DNA from: Pseudodesulfovibrio sediminis
GTDB lineage: Bacteria; Desulfobacterota; Desulfovibrionia; Desulfovibrionales; Desulfovibrionaceae
Length of the DNA: 64,000 nt
Reading direction: 5' to 3'
Assembly: GCF_020886695.1 (NCBI RefSeq)
Contig: NZ_AP024485.1
Span: 195,001-259,000, forward strand
The notes beneath the pieces are model-generated. The model ran no database searches. It was not told the origin of the DNA and saw only the letters and a list, made by a program, of their open reading frames with translations. Shown here one piece after another: positions 28,722 to 38,772 of this stretch. The translations under genes were made by a program, and so were the position numbers. Positions within the stretch are counted from its first letter, which is position 1; the number at the start of each line of letters is the position of its first letter.

Positions 28722-29591
28722 ATGCAGAAAACGGAGTTTCAGTTTCCCGAATTCATTAATGAACTCGTTGTTGACGACACTCTTTTCGCGCGTGCCTATC
28801 AAAATTCGGTCGACCAGGATCGAGCCGTATTAAAAACATGTATTGCCGGGCTGTACGATTGGTACGGCCCGCGCAAACAGACTGCTCAACGTTCCACTCA
28901 AGTCTGGCGTAGCGGCCTCGAAAGCACGCTGCATACAACGCCTGTCGATTGTACCATCATCCTTTTCGATGCCTCGCTTTGTTCCCCAACCCGCCTTTTG
29001 GCTGCGTTGGTTCCAGCCGTTGCCTGTGGCGTTCGCAATGTGTTGGTTGCACGCATTGGTGATGAAGACAGTCCCTGGCCTGAGGCTATATTGACCGGGT
29101 TGGAGTTGGCTGGGCTGGAACTGGCCGTCAACATGACCGGAGACCAACTCGACGAGCTTTTGGAATCGGTGCAGCACGGTGGTGGCACTGGCAGAGTCAT
29201 TGATTTTCGTGAGGATGCTCTGCAGTGTGCCACAGCAGGTAATATCATGGTCATGTGCCCTCGATTTGACTCGGTTGGCGCGATTTGGTTGGATGAAAGA
29301 ACCGGTTTGGACCTCGACGCCGTGGCCTTTGCGCATCCCGACATGACATTTTCCGTTTTTGGTGCAGAAGTACCGCTTCCCAATGACCGGTTTTCATACT
29401 GCAGCGCCAATATGGACGATTTTCTGGCAACTCCCTGTACTGTTGCTTTTACCCAGACGTTTTCTCTCGACATGGTGCCCACATCGTCACAATTGGTGCT
29501 GGGGCCAGGGCTGGAGGGATCCTGGATATTGCCCGAATTGCATCCTGAATTTTTTGAATCCCATCGTATCTTCTGGACAACCGGAGTCTGA
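28722..29591 (+). CDS. Unrecognised 289-residue protein coupled to an EF-G paralogue
   Basis: A soluble protein with alternating strands and helices. The stretch [20 protein letters not shown] and the following [21 protein letters not shown] and [14 protein letters not shown] faintly resemble the nucleotide-binding part of histidinol dehydrogenase. Metal and catalytic residues of that enzyme are not evident, so I do not name it so. There is no signal peptide. The ribosome site is weak. Its stop lies two bases before the GTG of the EF-G gene, so the two are translated together. Function unknown. Confidence 0.75.
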   Translation: MQKTEFQFPEFINELVVDDTLFARAYQNSVDQDRAVLKTCIAGLYDWYGPRKQTAQRSTQVWRSGLESTLHTTPVDCTIILFDASLCSPTRLLAALVPAVACGVRNVLVARIGDEDSPWPEAILTGLELAGLELAVNMTGDQLDELLESVQHGGGTGRVIDFREDALQCATAGNIMVMCPRFDSVGAIWLDERTGLDLDAVAFAHPDMTFSVFGAEVPLPNDRFSYCSANMDDFLATPCTVAFTQTFSLDMVPTSSQLVLGPGLEGSWILPELHPEFFESHRIFWTTGV

Positions 29592-29593
29592 TC

Positions 29594-31645
29594 GTGAGCA
29601 AGACACACGCCCCCTCGGCGAAGGTGCTTGGCACTCTTCGCAATATCGGTATCATCGCGCATATTGACGCTGGAAAAACCACGTTGACCGAGAGAATCCT
29701 CTATTATGCCGGGCGTATCCACCGGATCGGTGAAGTCCATGAGGGGACCGCTACCATGGATTATATGCCGGAGGAGCAGGAGCGGGGCATAACCATCACC
29801 TCGGCCGTGACCTCCTGTCAGTGGAATCCATGCATGATCAATATCATTGATACTCCGGGGCATGTTGATTTTACCATTGAAGTGGAACGTTCCCTGCGCG
29901 TATTGGATGGCGCTGTCGGTGTATTCTGTGGAGTGAGCGGGGTTGAGCCGCAGTCCGAGACTGTATGGCGGCAGAGTGAAGCGTACGCTGTGCCCAAGTT
30001 GGTCTTTGTCAACAAGATGGATCGGCTGGGAGCCGATTTCGAGAGCGTGCTCGACTCAATGGTCACGAAACTCGGCGCCAACCCGGTGGCTATTCAATAT
30101 CCTGACGGTGCCGGGCAGGAATTTGAAGGGGTATTTGACCTCATTGAGATGAAACGCCTTGAGTTTGATCAGGATACAAACGGAGCCGAGTTTACCAGCC
30201 GGGATTTGACGGAGGAGGAAGCCGACAGGATTGCTCCCTGGCGGGAGAAACTTATCGAGGTTGCTTCTGACGAGGATGAAGACATTTTGGATTTATATCT
30301 GTCCGGGGAGGCTGTCCCTGCGGAGCAGATCCGGGCGGCTGTCAGAAAAGCCACGCTGGCCCGAACGATCGTTCCTGTACTGGTGGGATCGGCTTTGAAG
30401 AATGTCGGCGTACAGCCAGTGCTTGATGCTGTCTGTCACTATTTGCCCAGTCCGCTTGATGTACCGGTGCCGGTTGGTGTCGACCCTCGAAACAATACGA
30501 AGAAGTCGTTTGCGGTTGCTCACAATGAGCCCTTATCCGCTCTGGTCTTCAAGGTAGCCATGGATTCAGGGCGCAAGTTGGCCATGATGCGTATTTATTC
30601 AGGCAGGATCGGCGCCGGTGACTCGGTGTACAATGTGACGCAGGACAAGACCGAGAGGGTGGCACGGTTGTTCCGTCTCCATGCCGGGCACAAGGAAAAG
30701 ATCGACGCTGCATATGCAGGGGATATGGTCGCCGCCGCAGGCATGAAATTCGCTCGAACCGGAGATACCCTGGCCGAAAAGGACGCTCCTATCATTCTGG
30801 AGCAGATCGCAAACTACAAGCCGGTCATTTCATTGGCCATCGAGCCGCGTAATTCCGAAGAAGGTGACAAGCTCGATGAGGTGCTGGAAAAGTACATCAT
30901 GGAGGACCCGACTCTTGATTTGAAGCGGGATGAAGATACCGATCAGATCATCCTTTCCGGCATGGGCGAGTTGCACCTTGAAGTTATTCTTGAGCGCCTC
31001 AAGCGCGAGTACAAGCTGGAACCGAGGGCCGGTAAACCTCAAGTTGTGTATCAGGAAACAGTCGGCTCAAAGGGTGTGGGCAAGGGTGTCTTTGATCGCG
31101 AACTGGGTGAAGTGGTTCATTATGGAGCCGTTGAGCTTTCCGTGGAGCCTGTTGATCGGGATGTTGAACGCAGCATTTCTTTTGAAGTGGATATGGAGGC
31201 ATGGCCGGACGCGTGGCTGGAGGCCGTGGAAGATGGCATTTCCGATGGATTGCAGAGCGGTGTGATTCGTGGCTACCCTGTACAGAACGTACGGGTTCGG
31301 GTGCGTAATCTGGAAAAACGGGATAGCGACTCCAGTCCTGTGGGGTACCGTATGGCATCTGCCATGGCGCTGAAGGACGCGCTTGTCCAGGCTGACTCCA
31401 AGCTTATGGAACCCATAATGTACGTGGAGATTGGTGTCCCTGAAGAATTTATCGGAGAGGTGGTCGGCCTGCTTGGCTCAAAGGGAGCCAAGATTGAGAA
31501 CATGATTGATCGTTCCGGTCAGAAAGTCGTTCAGGGATTGGCTCCATTGGCCAAGTTGTTCGGATTTTCCACCGAACTTCGTTCAGCGACTCAGGGAAGG
31601 GCTGGATTTGTCATGAAATTTTCCTGCTTTGATGTGATGGAGTAA
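29594..31645 (+). CDS. Elongation factor G paralogue (FusA2 type)
   Basis: 683 residues with the full EF-G domain order. GTPase motifs are intact: AHIDAGKT (22-29), the switch RGITITS, DTPGH and NKMD. Domain IV (about 480-600) is unusual. Where canonical EF-G has a Gly-rich GGRGQ loop, this protein reads [14 protein letters not shown] (about 501-514). Known: many bacteria keep a second EF-G, some specialised for ribosome recycling or stress. It is not embedded in a str operon with rpsL, rpsG or tuf, which also suggests a paralogue. The start is GTG, three bases after the upstream gene. Which EF-G step it performs is inference. Confidence 0.88.
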   Translation: MSKTHAPSAKVLGTLRNIGIIAHIDAGKTTLTERILYYAGRIHRIGEVHEGTATMDYMPEEQERGITITSAVTSCQWNPCMINIIDTPGHVDFTIEVERSLRVLDGAVGVFCGVSGVEPQSETVWRQSEAYAVPKLVFVNKMDRLGADFESVLDSMVTKLGANPVAIQYPDGAGQEFEGVFDLIEMKRLEFDQDTNGAEFTSRDLTEEEADRIAPWREKLIEVASDEDEDILDLYLSGEAVPAEQIRAAVRKATLARTIVPVLVGSALKNVGVQPVLDAVCHYLPSPLDVPVPVGVDPRNNTKKSFAVAHNEPLSALVFKVAMDSGRKLAMMRIYSGRIGAGDSVYNVTQDKTERVARLFRLHAGHKEKIDAAYAGDMVAAAGMKFARTGDTLAEKDAPIILEQIANYKPVISLAIEPRNSEEGDKLDEVLEKYIMEDPTLDLKRDEDTDQIILSGMGELHLEVILERLKREYKLEPRAGKPQVVYQETVGSKGVGKGVFDRELGEVVHYGAVELSVEPVDRDVERSISFEVDMEAWPDAWLEAVEDGISDGLQSGVIRGYPVQNVRVRVRNLEKRDSDSSPVGYRMASAMALKDALVQADSKLMEPIMYVEIGVPEEFIGEVVGLLGSKGAKIENMIDRSGQKVVQGLAPLAKLFGFSTELRSATQGRAGFVMKFSCFDVME

Positions 31646-31648
31646 GAG

Positions 31649-32188
31649 TTGGCAGATATTCGACGTCATGATGCACGCCAGGAGCCCAAGGTGGGACGTT
31701 TTCGTGTGTGGTGGACAGGCAGCAAGCGGTGGACCAAGTATTGGTATCTCCGACTTATGCGTCAGCAATCATCTCCCAAGAATCTTGCGACTGCCTGCGC
31801 TCTGGGGATGTTCATCGGAGCATTGCCGATTATTCCGTTTCAGTCCGTTGTGGTCATTGCCCTGGCTTTTGTTTTGCGAGTCAACAAGTTGGCGGCCTGG
31901 CTGGCTACCTGTTATTCCAACGCGGCCACTATGGTTCCATTTTATTATTTCCTCTTTATGGTGGGCAAAACAGTTGTCCCCGTTGAAGGGGTGGTCTTTG
32001 ATCCAAACAATTTGCGTATGGTCGATTTGATCGATGCTGGCTGGAAGCTCTTTGGAGTCATGTTCGCCGGTGGTTTGGTCTTTGGCATTCCGGCCACAAT
32101 TGTGACATATTTTGGCTCCTTGTTTGTCATTCGGCGATATCGTGAGCGTCGAGCTATTCGATTATTGCGCAAACGCACAAGCGGTTAG
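31649..32188 (+). CDS. DUF2062-family membrane protein
   Basis: 179 residues, starting at a TTG with GGAG six bases upstream. The DUF2062 core is seen as SPKNLATACALGMFIGALPI followed by IPFQSVVV, with two to three membrane helices (about 45-75, 85-105 and 135-160). The termini are Arg-rich and cytoplasmic. Family function is not established; members often sit near envelope or glycosyltransferase genes. Here it follows the EF-G paralogue by three bases, so it is the last gene of that transcript. Confidence 0.85.
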   Translation: MADIRRHDARQEPKVGRFRVWWTGSKRWTKYWYLRLMRQQSSPKNLATACALGMFIGALPIIPFQSVVVIALAFVLRVNKLAAWLATCYSNAATMVPFYYFLFMVGKTVVPVEGVVFDPNNLRMVDLIDAGWKLFGVMFAGGLVFGIPATIVTYFGSLFVIRRYRERRAIRLLRKRTSG

Positions 32189-32267
32189 CCCGCTTCATCC
32201 TCCTTTCCATAGCTCTGGAAGTTGATTGCTTTCGGCGTTATTATCTCTTCAATTTTGTTATCATGAA

Positions 32268-32296
32268 TTGCCATTGCTGGTAATTATGCGTATTTA
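32268..32296 (+). promoter_or_regulatory. Candidate promoter of the H-NOX chemoreceptor
   Basis: TTGCCA (32268-32273), 17 bases, TATTTA (32291-32296). The -10 lies in an inverted repeat GCGTA-TTTAT-TACGC (32288-32302), which could be an operator. Confidence 0.35.
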
Positions 32297-32363
32297 TTAC
32301 GCGAGTAATCATGCTATTGTGATATTTGATAATTACTGTTCATCTCAACAGGAGTTCATACAG

Positions 32364-34451
32364 ATGGTTGTGCGACCTCTGTCAACATTGATAGCTCTCG
32401 GATTGTTTCTCTGTTGTATTTTTGCAGGGGCCACCTATGTTGGTGGCTGGCTGGCTTACAGTATCGGGGCTGGTTGTACTTTGGGAGCAACGTTAATTGT
32501 CGGCGTCCTGTTTAGAAAAGAACTACGGCAGATCGCCGATATCCTTGCTTCTCTTACGCAGGGGGAGTCTCGGGAAATCTCTGATGCCATGATAGCAGGA
32601 AAGATCGGGGAAGGGCTGACTTCGTGCAGGATCGCCGTGGGAGAAATGGCGGCCCAGGTGTTTTTTTTCAAGGCCGCTGTTCATGAACTTGGAACGCCTG
32701 TCATGATTTGCAACGAAAAGGGTGTGGTGGTTCTGGCGACAAAGTCCATGCTGGAACTTTTGCAAAAAACAGAAGGGCAGGTCGTCGGGAAGAGTGTCAG
32801 TGAGGCCTTGTACAACAAAACCGGTACATCGCTGACCGAACGCGCTCTTCGAAACAGGAGAGGGCTGGTTGACGCGCGTGATCTGGTTCTCTGGGACGGT
32901 CGCTCTCTCGCTGTCGAGTTGGCAATCTCCATCTTCAAGGATGCGTCCGGCAAGGTCATTGGTGCCGCGACCTCTGTTATCGACATGACAGAAAGGGTTG
33001 AACGGCAAAAACTGGTTGAACAACAGAGTGCGCAAATGATTTCCGCCGGAGAACGGCTGAGCAAGTTGGCTGAACATGTGGCCTCTGCCACCGAACTGCT
33101 TTCCGCTTCGGCTGATGATCAGGCCCAGGGGGCACAGAAACAGAGCGCACAAACAGCATCCGTGGCAACAGCTATGGAAGAGATGACTGAGACCGTGCTT
33201 GAGGTGGCACAGAATGCCACTGCTACCCGGAAGGCAGCCGACGAGGCTCATGAATCCGCTGCCGAAGGCGTGGACATGGTCAACAAGGCCGTGGCGGCAA
33301 TCAATCAGGTAGCCGAATCTGCTCGACAGCTTGAGCATGAAGTGAAGGAGCTTGACTCCCAGGCAGATGCGATCGGGCAGATTATCAGTGTTATCAATGA
33401 TATTGCTGATCAGACAAATCTACTTGCTCTGAATGCGGCCATCGAAGCAGCGCGTGCTGGAGAAGCCGGGCGCGGTTTTGCCGTTGTTGCCGACGAGGTT
33501 CGCAAGCTGGCTGAGAAGACAATGGATGCCACCAAGGATGTAGAGAAAGCCATTTCAATGATTCAGTCCAGCTCTCGATATGCCACCACAAGTATGCAGG
33601 CTACGGCTAGGCAGGTGGATGAGTCCACGGAACTGTCCAATCAGGCTGGTGAAGCCCTGCAACATATCATGAGCAGCATAAAGGACATGGTGAGTCGTGT
33701 TGGAGATATTGCCACCGCTTCCGGCGAACAGTCTGTTGCGGCAGAGGAAGTCATGCACAATGTCGAAGAGATCGCGAGCATTGCCGGTGACGCGGACGAA
33801 GCCGCTGGTCAGGCTGCCAGTGCAACCCGAGATATGGCTGAACTGGCCAAGGATCTGTTGACCGTATCAAAGGAATTCTTGGATCATGATGGCGACATCG
33901 AAGAGCATGCGTCAGATACCAAGATGAAGGGAGTGCTGCTCAAATATGCCCAGGAGTATGTGAAGGACACATATGACAGCGCTGTTTATCAGGCAATGCA
34001 GGAAGGGTTGGGCAATCCGGTTTTTCTCCCGACTGACAGTTATCCCGATCAATATCTGATGCGGATCGCGGAGTTGACGTCTCGCGCAGCCGGTGTATCT
34101 GTGCGCGATTTCTTCCTTGATCTTGGCCGGTTTACCGTTGTAAAATTTAAGGGTATGTATCCGAGATATTTCAAGGAAGAGTCGCTCAAGAGCTTTTATC
34201 TTCGTATGAACGATGTGCATGCTCATTTGACCAAGGATCAGCCTGGCATCAAGCCTCCCAACTTCACATATGAGGATAAAGGGGATGAGCTGTTCATGAA
34301 TTATCGGTCGAAAAGAGGACTCTTCGATTATTTTGAAGGGATTCTTCTGGGAGCGGCGGAAGCGAAGGGAGAGCGTGTTTCCGTGAAGATCAAACCGTTC
34401 GATGCTGAGAGTGCGCGTGCCGAGATAGTCTTTCATGGCAAGATTGTTTAA
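32364..34451 (+). CDS. Methyl-accepting chemotaxis protein with PAS and C-terminal H-NOX gas-sensor domain
   Basis: 695 residues. Two close membrane helices (about 7-24 and 32-50) leave almost no periplasmic domain. A PAS-like domain (about 100-215) is followed by the signalling domain, whose hairpin tip ([20 protein letters not shown]) is near 355. Residues 521-695 are an H-NOX domain aligning without gaps to key parts of the Thermoanaerobacter protein as I remember it: heme-ligand His619 in MNDVHAHL, the PP pair near 632, YRSKR (Tyr647, Ser649, Arg651) for the heme propionates, and Tyr656 at the distal-pocket tyrosine. Such domains bind NO or O2. The ATG at 32364 has AGGAG upstream. cheA and cheB follow. 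Confidence 0.92.
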   Translation: MVVRPLSTLIALGLFLCCIFAGATYVGGWLAYSIGAGCTLGATLIVGVLFRKELRQIADILASLTQGESREISDAMIAGKIGEGLTSCRIAVGEMAAQVFFFKAAVHELGTPVMICNEKGVVVLATKSMLELLQKTEGQVVGKSVSEALYNKTGTSLTERALRNRRGLVDARDLVLWDGRSLAVELAISIFKDASGKVIGAATSVIDMTERVERQKLVEQQSAQMISAGERLSKLAEHVASATELLSASADDQAQGAQKQSAQTASVATAMEEMTETVLEVAQNATATRKAADEAHESAAEGVDMVNKAVAAINQVAESARQLEHEVKELDSQADAIGQIISVINDIADQTNLLALNAAIEAARAGEAGRGFAVVADEVRKLAEKTMDATKDVEKAISMIQSSSRYATTSMQATARQVDESTELSNQAGEALQHIMSSIKDMVSRVGDIATASGEQSVAAEEVMHNVEEIASIAGDADEAAGQAASATRDMAELAKDLLTVSKEFLDHDGDIEEHASDTKMKGVLLKYAQEYVKDTYDSAVYQAMQEGLGNPVFLPTDSYPDQYLMRIAELTSRAAGVSVRDFFLDLGRFTVVKFKGMYPRYFKEESLKSFYLRMNDVHAHLTKDQPGIKPPNFTYEDKGDELFMNYRSKRGLFDYFEGILLGAAEAKGERVSVKIKPFDAESARAEIVFHGKIV

Positions 34452-34585
34452 AAAAGTGTAAAAAATAATTATAACAGGCTTTCTGTTTGTTTATGAGTGC
34501 TATACGGTAGTATTGTTTTAATTGGTCGACCTAGGCCCAAAATGCGGCCATGTGAATAGCGTTGTGATTTGAGGAGAGTGCCCGG

Positions 34586-36856
34586 ATGTCAGATGATCTG
34601 AATAGGCAGATATTCAAAGAGGAAGCATACGACCTCCTGCGCGAGCTTGAGGGAGCCCTGCTCGAGTTGGAAGAAGCGCCGGAAGATATGGATCTGGTTA
34701 ACCAGATATTCAGAGCCCTGCATACCATCAAGGGATCTGGCTCCATGTTTGGTTTTGAAGATATCGCCAATTTTACTCATGAACTGGAAACGGTTTTTGA
34801 TATGGTGCGAAATGGTGATATTCATGTGACACCCGTTTTGTGCAGCCTTTCACTGCAAGCCAGAGATCAGATTCGGAGCATGCTTGAGTCGGAAGACGAG
34901 GACAATGTGGACGCAGACGGCGTGGATTCTGGAGCCATGGAAGCTATTCTTCAGGGCTTGAAGGATTTTGTTGCCGGAACAGATGAGAGTGAAGCGGGCC
35001 CCGAAGAGGGGGAAGACGCCTCCGATGTTTCTGTTGCTGAAGAATCCGAAGAAGTATCAAAAGAGCAAACCAACCTTGTTCAGTATGCCATCACGCTGAC
35101 ACCTACTGGTGAAGGTGAAGTGGATGCAACGTCTGTTGAAACATTTTTTGAAGAACTGGAGATTCTCGGCGAGCTTGAAACCCTTTCCAGACATGCGGAT
35201 ACCAAGGCTGGTTGGGAGCTTGCGCTGACCACTGATGCAAACAAGGAAAATGTAGAAGATGTTTTCCTTTTCCTGAGCGCTGACGTGAAAGTTACTGTTG
35301 CTGATGGAAAGCCGGTAGAGAGAACGGAGTCGGTTGCAGGGGAAGAGCCTGAAGCTGAAGTCACGGACAAATCAACTGTCGTGAAGACGATTGAGCCGGT
35401 GCAGGTTTCTCCAACTATTCCTCCGGCACCACTTGTTTCCTCTTTCGTGGGTGATGACCATTTCGACCACTCTGAGGTACCGAAAATCGGTGAGATCCTT
35501 GTGGAGAGTGGTGATTTATCTGAAGCAGACCTCCACGCCGCGCTCAAGAGGCAGAAGGATAAGGATGACGACAAGCCTCTTGGTCAGATTTTGGCCGAGG
35601 AGGGCAAGATTGCGCCCGAAGGTATTAGCAAGGCCGTCAAGAAACAGGGAGAAGTCAAGGAGCAGGAGGTCCACAAGAAGCGGCAGGAGGCGTTGTCTTC
35701 AATTCGTGTGGCTGCCGACAAACTTGATTATCTCGTTGATCTGGTGGGTGAACTGGTGATTGTGCAGGCGCAGATCACACAGGTCGTCAGTGAGCGCAAA
35801 GATCCGGCAATGACTCTGCTGGCAGAGGAGCTGGAGCGGCTCAGTGATGAACTCAGGGACTCGACGCTGGGTATCCGGATGCTTCCTATTGGAACTTCAT
35901 TCAGCAAGTTCAGGCGGTTGGTAAGAGATTTGTCAGCCGATCTCGGCAAGCAGATCGGGTTGTCCACCAGTGGTGCGGAGACCGAACTCGACAAGACTGT
36001 CATTGAGCGTTTGGGTGATCCTCTTGTTCACCTGCTGCGCAATTCCATAGGTCACGGCATCGAACTGCCGGAGGTGCGTGAAGCCAACGGCAAGCCTCCT
36101 CAGGGCAACATCCTTCTTTCAGCAGAACACTCCGGCGGTGAAGTGCTTATTCGCATTACCGACGACGGCAAGGGCATGAGCAGTGAAATGATCCGTGAAA
36201 AAGGTATTGAGCGAGGGCTGATTGCCAAGGACACGGAGTTGACCGAAAAAGAGTTGCTCAAGCTCATATTCGAGCCGGGGTTTTCAACCGCTAAGGAAGT
36301 GACCAACGTGTCTGGTCGAGGCGTGGGAATGGATGTCGTCAAGCGCGCCATTGATTCTTTGCGAGGCACGATTGATATTGATTCCAAGCCTGGCACAGGC
36401 ACAACCATCACCATACGGTTACCGCTTACGCTCGCTATTATTGATGGGTTGCAGGTTCAGGTGGGTGATGAGTTTTATGTTATTCCATTGTCCCTGGTTG
36501 AAGAATGTGTTGAATTGGTCAGTAGTGATGTAGATGATGATACTGATCAGAAAATTCTGCATCTCAGGGGCGAGATCGTTCCCTATATCCATATTCGAGA
36601 GTGGTTTGAAGTGGAGGGAGACAATCCTCCCATTGAACAGATTGTCATTACCGGAGTGGAAGGCAGTCGGATCGGTATTGTTGTGGATACCGTTATTGGT
36701 GAACACCAGACTGTCATCAAGAGTCTGGGACGTGTCTACAAGGACGTGGAAGGTATATCCGGAGCCACCATTAAGGGAGATGGTTCGATTGCACTTATTC
36801 TCGATGTGCCGAGTCTTGTTAGACGTGTTATATCTGATTCGCAAAAATCCTTCTAG
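34586..36856 (+). CDS. cheA: Chemotaxis histidine kinase CheA with an MshEN-like insertion
   Basis: 756 residues. The P1 phosphotransfer domain has His46 in ALHTIKGSG. After an acidic linker and a degenerate middle domain comes a segment (about 296-355) with IGEILVESGDLSEADLHAAL and LGQILAEEGKIAPEG, repeats like those at the N-terminus of type II secretion and pilus ATPases. Dimerisation, ATPase and CheW-like domains follow. The ATPase N box reads HLLRNSIGHG, with Gly489 where Asp is usual; DDGKGM and the GRGVGMDVVK lid are intact. GAGGAGAG precedes the ATG. It sits between the H-NOX receptor and cheB. Confidence 0.95.
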   Translation: MSDDLNRQIFKEEAYDLLRELEGALLELEEAPEDMDLVNQIFRALHTIKGSGSMFGFEDIANFTHELETVFDMVRNGDIHVTPVLCSLSLQARDQIRSMLESEDEDNVDADGVDSGAMEAILQGLKDFVAGTDESEAGPEEGEDASDVSVAEESEEVSKEQTNLVQYAITLTPTGEGEVDATSVETFFEELEILGELETLSRHADTKAGWELALTTDANKENVEDVFLFLSADVKVTVADGKPVERTESVAGEEPEAEVTDKSTVVKTIEPVQVSPTIPPAPLVSSFVGDDHFDHSEVPKIGEILVESGDLSEADLHAALKRQKDKDDDKPLGQILAEEGKIAPEGISKAVKKQGEVKEQEVHKKRQEALSSIRVAADKLDYLVDLVGELVIVQAQITQVVSERKDPAMTLLAEELERLSDELRDSTLGIRMLPIGTSFSKFRRLVRDLSADLGKQIGLSTSGAETELDKTVIERLGDPLVHLLRNSIGHGIELPEVREANGKPPQGNILLSAEHSGGEVLIRITDDGKGMSSEMIREKGIERGLIAKDTELTEKELLKLIFEPGFSTAKEVTNVSGRGVGMDVVKRAIDSLRGTIDIDSKPGTGTTITIRLPLTLAIIDGLQVQVGDEFYVIPLSLVEECVELVSSDVDDDTDQKILHLRGEIVPYIHIREWFEVEGDNPPIEQIVITGVEGSRIGIVVDTVIGEHQTVIKSLGRVYKDVEGISGATIKGDGSIALILDVPSLVRRVISDSQKSF

Positions 36857-36872
36857 TTCAAGAGTATAATGC

Positions 36873-37934
36873 ATGCGTAAAATTCGAGTTCTTATAGTCG
36901 ATGATTCAGCTGTGGTTCGTCAGACCCTGGTTGATATCCTTTCTTCTGACCCGCAGATTGAAGTCATGGGGACAGCGGTGGATCCCTATGTGGCTGCTGA
37001 AAAGCTCAAGAAGGAAGTGCCCGATGTCATCACATTGGACATTGAAATGCCCAGAATGGATGGGCTGACCTTTTTGCAGAAGCTGATGAAGCAACGTCCT
37101 GTTCCCGTTGTCATTTGTTCTTCCGTTGCGGAAAAGGGAACAGCCAATGCTATGAAAGCCTTGGAATTTGGTGCCGTAGAGGTTATACAGAAGCCAAAAA
37201 TTGGCACCAAGAAGTTTCTTGAGGAATCGAGTATTCGTCTCATTGACAAGGTCAAAGCTGCTGCGCATGTTCGACCAAAATCTCTCAAGGCTGCTCCTAT
37301 GAAGATTAGTCCGAAGCTGGATGCTGACGTCATACTACCCAAGGGAAAACCGGTCCCTGTTTCAGTAACTGAAAAAATTTGTCTTGTGGGAGCGTCTACA
37401 GGAGGCACTGAAGCCTTGCGTGTCTTTCTGGAGGCTCAACCTCCGGATTGTCCGCCTATCGCCATCGTTCAGCATATGCCTGAGCACTTTACCCTGGCTT
37501 TTTCCAATAGGTTGAATTCCATCTGTCGTATACACGTCAAGGAAGCCGCCAACGGAGATCAGTTGATGCGAGGGCAGGCGCTTATCGCACCGGGCGACAA
37601 GCACATGCTTCTGAAGCGTACTGGCTCCAAATACTATGTGGAAGTCAAAGCCGGGCCATTGGTTTCACGCCACCGGCCTTCGGTCGATGTTCTTTTCCGT
37701 TCAGGTGCCCGCTATGGTGGCAAGAATGTGGTCGCCGCCATCATGACCGGCATGGGAGATGATGGTGCCAAGGGAATTAAAGAGCTTTTCGATGTTGGGG
37801 CTTATACCATAGCTCAGGATGAGGCCTCCTGCGTTGTCTTTGGCATGCCGCAGGAAGCGATCAAGACCGGCGGCATCAAGAAGATTATGTCTTTGTCCAG
37901 TATTGCAGGAGAGATTGTTCGCGCTTGCGGTTAA
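36873..37934 (+). CDS. cheB: Chemotaxis response regulator protein-glutamate methylesterase
   Basis: 353 residues. The receiver domain (1-120) carries Asp10/Asp11 and the phospho-acceptor Asp56 in [10 protein letters not shown]. The methylesterase domain (about 165-350) has the catalytic triad Ser175 in GASTGGTE, His201 in VQHMPEHF and Asp297 in TGMGDDGA. It removes methyl groups from chemoreceptors to adapt the response. It follows cheA by 16 bases. No cheR, cheW or cheY lies beside it, so the rest of the system is elsewhere. A terminator ends the unit. Confidence 0.96.
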   Translation: MRKIRVLIVDDSAVVRQTLVDILSSDPQIEVMGTAVDPYVAAEKLKKEVPDVITLDIEMPRMDGLTFLQKLMKQRPVPVVICSSVAEKGTANAMKALEFGAVEVIQKPKIGTKKFLEESSIRLIDKVKAAAHVRPKSLKAAPMKISPKLDADVILPKGKPVPVSVTEKICLVGASTGGTEALRVFLEAQPPDCPPIAIVQHMPEHFTLAFSNRLNSICRIHVKEAANGDQLMRGQALIAPGDKHMLLKRTGSKYYVEVKAGPLVSRHRPSVDVLFRSGARYGGKNVVAAIMTGMGDDGAKGIKELFDVGAYTIAQDEASCVVFGMPQEAIKTGGIKKIMSLSSIAGEIVRACG

Positions 37935-37960
37935 TCAGTATGCTCTTCTCAAGTGAACAT

Positions 37961-37994
37961 AAACGCCTCGCAGATGGTCTGTGAGGCGTTTTTA
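37961..37994. terminator. Bidirectional terminator between cheB and the DUF190 gene
   Basis: AAACGCCTC/GAGGCGTTT outer stem with GCAGA/TCTGT inner stem, then TTATTATTTT. It also lies directly behind the minus-strand DUF190 stop. Confidence 0.85.
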
Positions 37995-38330
37995 TTATTT
38001 TGAGTGACGATAGGCCATGACTTCGATCGGTTCGCGTGTGATCATTCCGTCGGTGACGAGTTTTTCCAGGCGTTCCAGAAATTTTTCTAGCCTGTCGGGA
38101 TGATCCACTACTTCGATGATCACGGGGAGGTCTTCGGATAATCGCAGGATTTTGGTGGTTCGTATGCGGCTGTTGGCGCCGAAGCCTGCCATGCCCCGAA
38201 AGACTGTCGCCCCTGCTAGCCCCAGTTCCTTGGCTTCCCTGAGGATAACGTCGGAAAGGGGGTGCATTTTATGCTTGTGGTCCTCGCCTATATATATTCT
38301 GATTCGTTCAGCTTTTTCGAGCAGTATCAT
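37995..38330 (-). CDS. DUF190 family protein, partner of the fluoride channel
   Basis: 111 residues. KAERIRIYIGEDHKHKMHPL and LGLAGATVFRGMAGFG are the DUF190 signatures. The predicted fold is ferredoxin-like, as in PII and CutA proteins, so a regulatory trimer is likely. DUF190 genes commonly sit beside crcB/fluC, as here: it follows crcB by 19 bases on the same strand. GGAGGCAAC stands before the ATG. The molecular role in fluoride handling is not established. Confidence 0.9.
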   Translation of the reverse strand: MILLEKAERIRIYIGEDHKHKMHPLSDVILREAKELGLAGATVFRGMAGFGANSRIRTTKILRLSEDLPVIIEVVDHPDRLEKFLERLEKLVTDGMITREPIEVMAYRHSK

Positions 38331-38349
38331 GTTGCCTCCTCTGTGGCAG

Positions 38350-38727
38350 TTACAGAAGTTTGCCCAGGGCCATGCCGGTTAGCACAAGGGCCAGTCCCAC
38401 CAGGCTTTGCCCAACCACATTGATCATGGCTGCGAGCATCTGGCCGTACTTGACCAGCTCTGCCGTCTCAAACATGTATGTCGAAAAGGTTGTAAAGGCA
38501 CCCATGAAGCCGGTCAGAATCAGCAGACGCAACTCGCTGCCGGCAAGTATGCGGTTTTCAAAAAAGCCCCATACGGCACCGAACAGGAGACAACCTGCCA
38601 TATTCACTGCAAAGGTACCGAAGGGAAATGATTCGCCGCCCAGTCTTTGAGCTACGCCGGAGAGCCAGTACCGGGAAAGTGATCCAGCCGCTCCGCCGAT
38701 GGAGATATATAGAATTTTTGTCAGCAT
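38350..38727 (-). CDS. crcB: Fluoride exporter CrcB/FluC
   Basis: 125 residues with four membrane helices. Family motifs are present: GGAAGSLSRYW at the start, GTFAVNMAGC with the pore Asn, and TGFMGAFTTFSTYMFE around the central sodium site and the Phe box. It forms a dual-topology dimeric channel that lets fluoride leave the cell. The ATG at 38727 is chosen for AGGAT upstream. I looked for a fluoride riboswitch in the 45 bases before it and found none. The DUF190 gene follows. Confidence 0.94.
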   Translation of the reverse strand: MLTKILYISIGGAAGSLSRYWLSGVAQRLGGESFPFGTFAVNMAGCLLFGAVWGFFENRILAGSELRLLILTGFMGAFTTFSTYMFETAELVKYGQMLAAMINVVGQSLVGLALVLTGMALGKLL

Positions 38728-38772
38728 TTTCGTATCCTGATAGAACCATAGCAAGTCAACGGGAGAAAGCCA

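Noticed and set aside
28722-29591. Histidinol dehydrogenase
   Set aside because: Only a faint similarity in one segment; length and catalytic residues do not fit, so left unnamed.
38728-38772. Possible fluoride riboswitch before crcB
   Set aside because: Only 45 bases separate it from the divergent gene, and the conserved fluoride aptamer pattern is not visible.
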